Of a stretch of DNA of 64,000 bases, positions 62,700 to 64,000 are shown one piece after another. A program made the translations under genes and the position numbers. A model generated the notes under the pieces. That model saw nothing but the letters and a program-made list of their open reading frames with translations, ran no database searches and was not told where the DNA came from. How positions within the stretch are numbered: the first letter of the stretch is position 1; every line of letters starts with the position of its first letter. This DNA comes from Gambelia wislizenii (lineage: Eukaryota; Chordata; Lepidosauria; Squamata; Crotaphytidae), in NCBI GenBank assembly GCA_030847615.1, contig JAUMIR010000005.1:213140645-213204644 (forward strand), written 5' to 3'.

Positions 62700-63264
62700 G
62701 TGGGTGGCGTAGCCAGAGGGGCTTGGCGAGGTTTCTGGGTGGTCGGCGGAGAAGGCGCGGGTCTCCCCTCGCAGCAGCCCTGCTATTGAGGGGGAAGGCG
62801 GCCCGGTGGGTGCCTCAAGGGCCGGCCGCCTCGGCTCCCAAGAAGGGCTCCCAGGCGACGGGAGGAAGCGGGGAGGCGCCTCGGGTGTGGAAGCCTCTCC
62901 CTCCTGTGAGGGGAGGAAGGGTCAGGGTGAAGAAGCCCTGGCAGTAAAAATGGCAGCTGGGGAGGTGTGGCAGAGACAATAATTATAATAATAATAATTT
63001 TTAATATATATTTTTATTAAATCCTCAAATATATTTTCATGTTAGCAGTTCAGAGTTGCATCTACATTTGTCATACATACATTTTCCATTCCATTTACAG
63101 TATAACCATACATTAACCATACATTATCCCCACTTTTCATATACATCATCTTTATTAAACCATCATCATTTCTCCCTTTCACCCTTCTCATACCTTCTCT
63201 TCTATCTATAACCCTCTATCAACCTTCTTCTTTCTCTTCCCCAACCATCCCTTCCATGTTCTCC

Positions 63265-63288
63265 AATAATAATAATAATAATAATAAT
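63265..63288. repeat. (AAT)n microsatellite
   Basis: Eight AAT units directly before the CR1 scrap in VEZT intron 1. Confidence 0.9.
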
Positions 63289-63358
63289 AGAATCATAGAA
63301 TTGCAGAGTTGGAAGAGACCACGAGGGCCATCCAGTCCAACCCCCTGCCACGCAGGAA
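63289..63358 (-). mobile_element. CR1 LINE 3' scrap next to an (AAT)n tract
   Basis: AGAATCATAGAATTGCAGAG followed by CATCCAGTCCAACCCCCTGC marks the end of CR1 in reverse. It directly abuts the tail of the L2-like LINE at 63359. Confidence 0.75.
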
Positions 63359-64000
63359 ATAATAATAAAATTTATTTCTTTCCCACCCCTCTGCAACACA
63401 ATCAGGGCGGCTTACAATATAACAACTCCATACCCTAGCCCGCCCACCCCTTCAAATAATATTAAATTAGAAAAGATTAAAAACACAATAATTTTAAAAA
63501 ATATTAAATTAGAAAAGATTAAAAACAAACAATAATTTAAAAAGGAAATTCCAATGGCAGCTCAAAGGGAAAAGACAGCCGAGTCTTCGGGCTGGGATAG
63601 CTATTCAGGAAAGGCCTGCCAGAAAAGATCCGTCTTGACAGCTTTTTTAAAAAAGCTGTCTAATGTGGTAATAAAATGGATCTCGTCCGGCAAGCCATTC
63701 CATAATCTGGGAGTGGCAGCAGAGAAGGCCCTCTGGGAGGTCACTGACAGCCTTGTTTTCATAGGTTGTAACAGATTCCTCCCAGAGGACTGAAGTGCAT
63801 GGGGTGGGTTGTACGGGAAGAGGCGGAGGTAAGTTGGACCCAAGCCATGTAGGGCTTTAAAGGTCAAAACCAACACCTTGTACTGTGCCCGGAAACTAAT
63901 AGGCAGCCAGTGGAGAGACAAAAGGGCTGGGCAACAGGCGAAGCATCCCAGGCAGGTCTACTTGGGAGTTAGTGGCGCCCACTCCCCACAATTTTGTATA
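63359..64000 (-). mobile_element. L2/CR1-type LINE, reverse orientation, running off the window
   Basis: The minus-strand frame 63601-63921 reads LHWLPISFRAQYKVLVLTFK, RAFSAATPRLWNGLPDEI and ends KTDLFWQAFPE, the same terminus as the copy at 10100-11175. The 3' UTR (63375-63600) contains GTAAGCCGCCCTGATTG and AGGGGTGGGA before a short AT tail at 63359-63375. The 5' part lies to the right of the window. Confidence 0.85.

Larger units (their letters stand above)
61700..62950. promoter_or_regulatory. CpG island over the FGD6/VEZT divergent promoter
   Basis: The stretch is strongly GC-rich with frequent CG dinucleotides, unlike the AT-rich flanks. It contains the first coding exons of FGD6 (minus) and VEZT (plus), whose start codons are 552 bp apart. 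No TATA box is evident between them, as is usual for CpG-island housekeeping promoters. Transcription start sites cannot be placed from sequence alone. Confidence 0.85.
62700..64000 (+). other. VEZT intron 1 (start)
   Basis: The first 250 bp are still CpG island. Positions 62980-63260 are an AT- and pyrimidine-rich stretch that could be a LINE 3' end in reverse orientation. A CR1 scrap and an L2-like LINE running off the window follow. Confidence 0.75.

Noticed and set aside
1..64000. Endogenous retrovirus or other viral insertion
   Set aside because: No LTR pairs, primer-binding sites or gag/pol/env motifs were seen. All reverse transcriptases belong to non-LTR elements.

Overview
The window is nuclear DNA from a vertebrate, most likely a squamate reptile (a lizard). 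Reasons: vertebrate-type split genes with GT-AG introns, one CpG-island promoter, and a repeat set typical of squamates: tRNA-derived SINEs with a (CAA)n tail, a 5S-rRNA-derived SINE, CR1 and L2-like LINE pieces, degraded L1, and many hAT, Tigger-like, Harbinger-like and mariner-like non-autonomous DNA transposons. There is no sign of prokaryotic DNA, a virus, an endogenous retrovirus, CRISPR or a secondary-metabolite cluster.

Genes. Two genes are supported. FGD6 (a FYVE, RhoGEF and PH domain protein) lies on the minus strand and fills nearly the whole window. Nine consecutive coding exons can be placed with matching splice phases: 62099-62111, 37787-40160 (the giant second exon), 27390-27546, 25676-25743, 25543-25573, 17863-18014, 15970-16126, 13746-13833 and 2569-2619. 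Together they give about 1,030 codons: the long disordered N-terminal half and most of the DH (RhoGEF) domain. The PH, FYVE and second PH domains must lie beyond the left edge. VEZT (vezatin) lies head to head with FGD6 on the plus strand. Only its first coding exon (62664-62699) and the start of intron 1 are in the window. The two start codons are 552 bp apart inside a CpG island, so the pair probably shares a bidirectional promoter.

Layout. 1-2568: FGD6 intron 9 (partial) with an L1 remnant. 2570-2619: exon 9. 2620-13745: intron 8 with LINE, SINE and MITE copies and a GC-rich block at 8.3-9.1 kb. 13.7-18.0 kb: exons 8, 7 and 6. 18.0-25.5 kb: intron 5. 25.5-27.5 kb: exons 5, 4 and 3. 27.5-37.8 kb: intron 2, including a nested hAT at 32.7-33.9 kb. 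37.8-40.2 kb: exon 2. 40.2-62.1 kb: intron 1, with a mariner-like element holding a hairpin array at 50.0-51.5 kb and a three-layer transposon nest at 58.3-60.8 kb. 61.7-62.95 kb: CpG island and divergent promoter. 62.7-64.0 kb: VEZT intron 1 with a LINE running off the end.

I found no new biological system. The most interesting material is the transposon archaeology: precise target-site duplications, a LINE with an inverted 5' half, two sibling 1.16-kb elements with 3-bp duplications, and the hairpin array. On the gene side, the VEZT start codon overlaps the stop of a short upstream ORF. Family assignments come from recognising sequences by eye. No alignment or database search was run.
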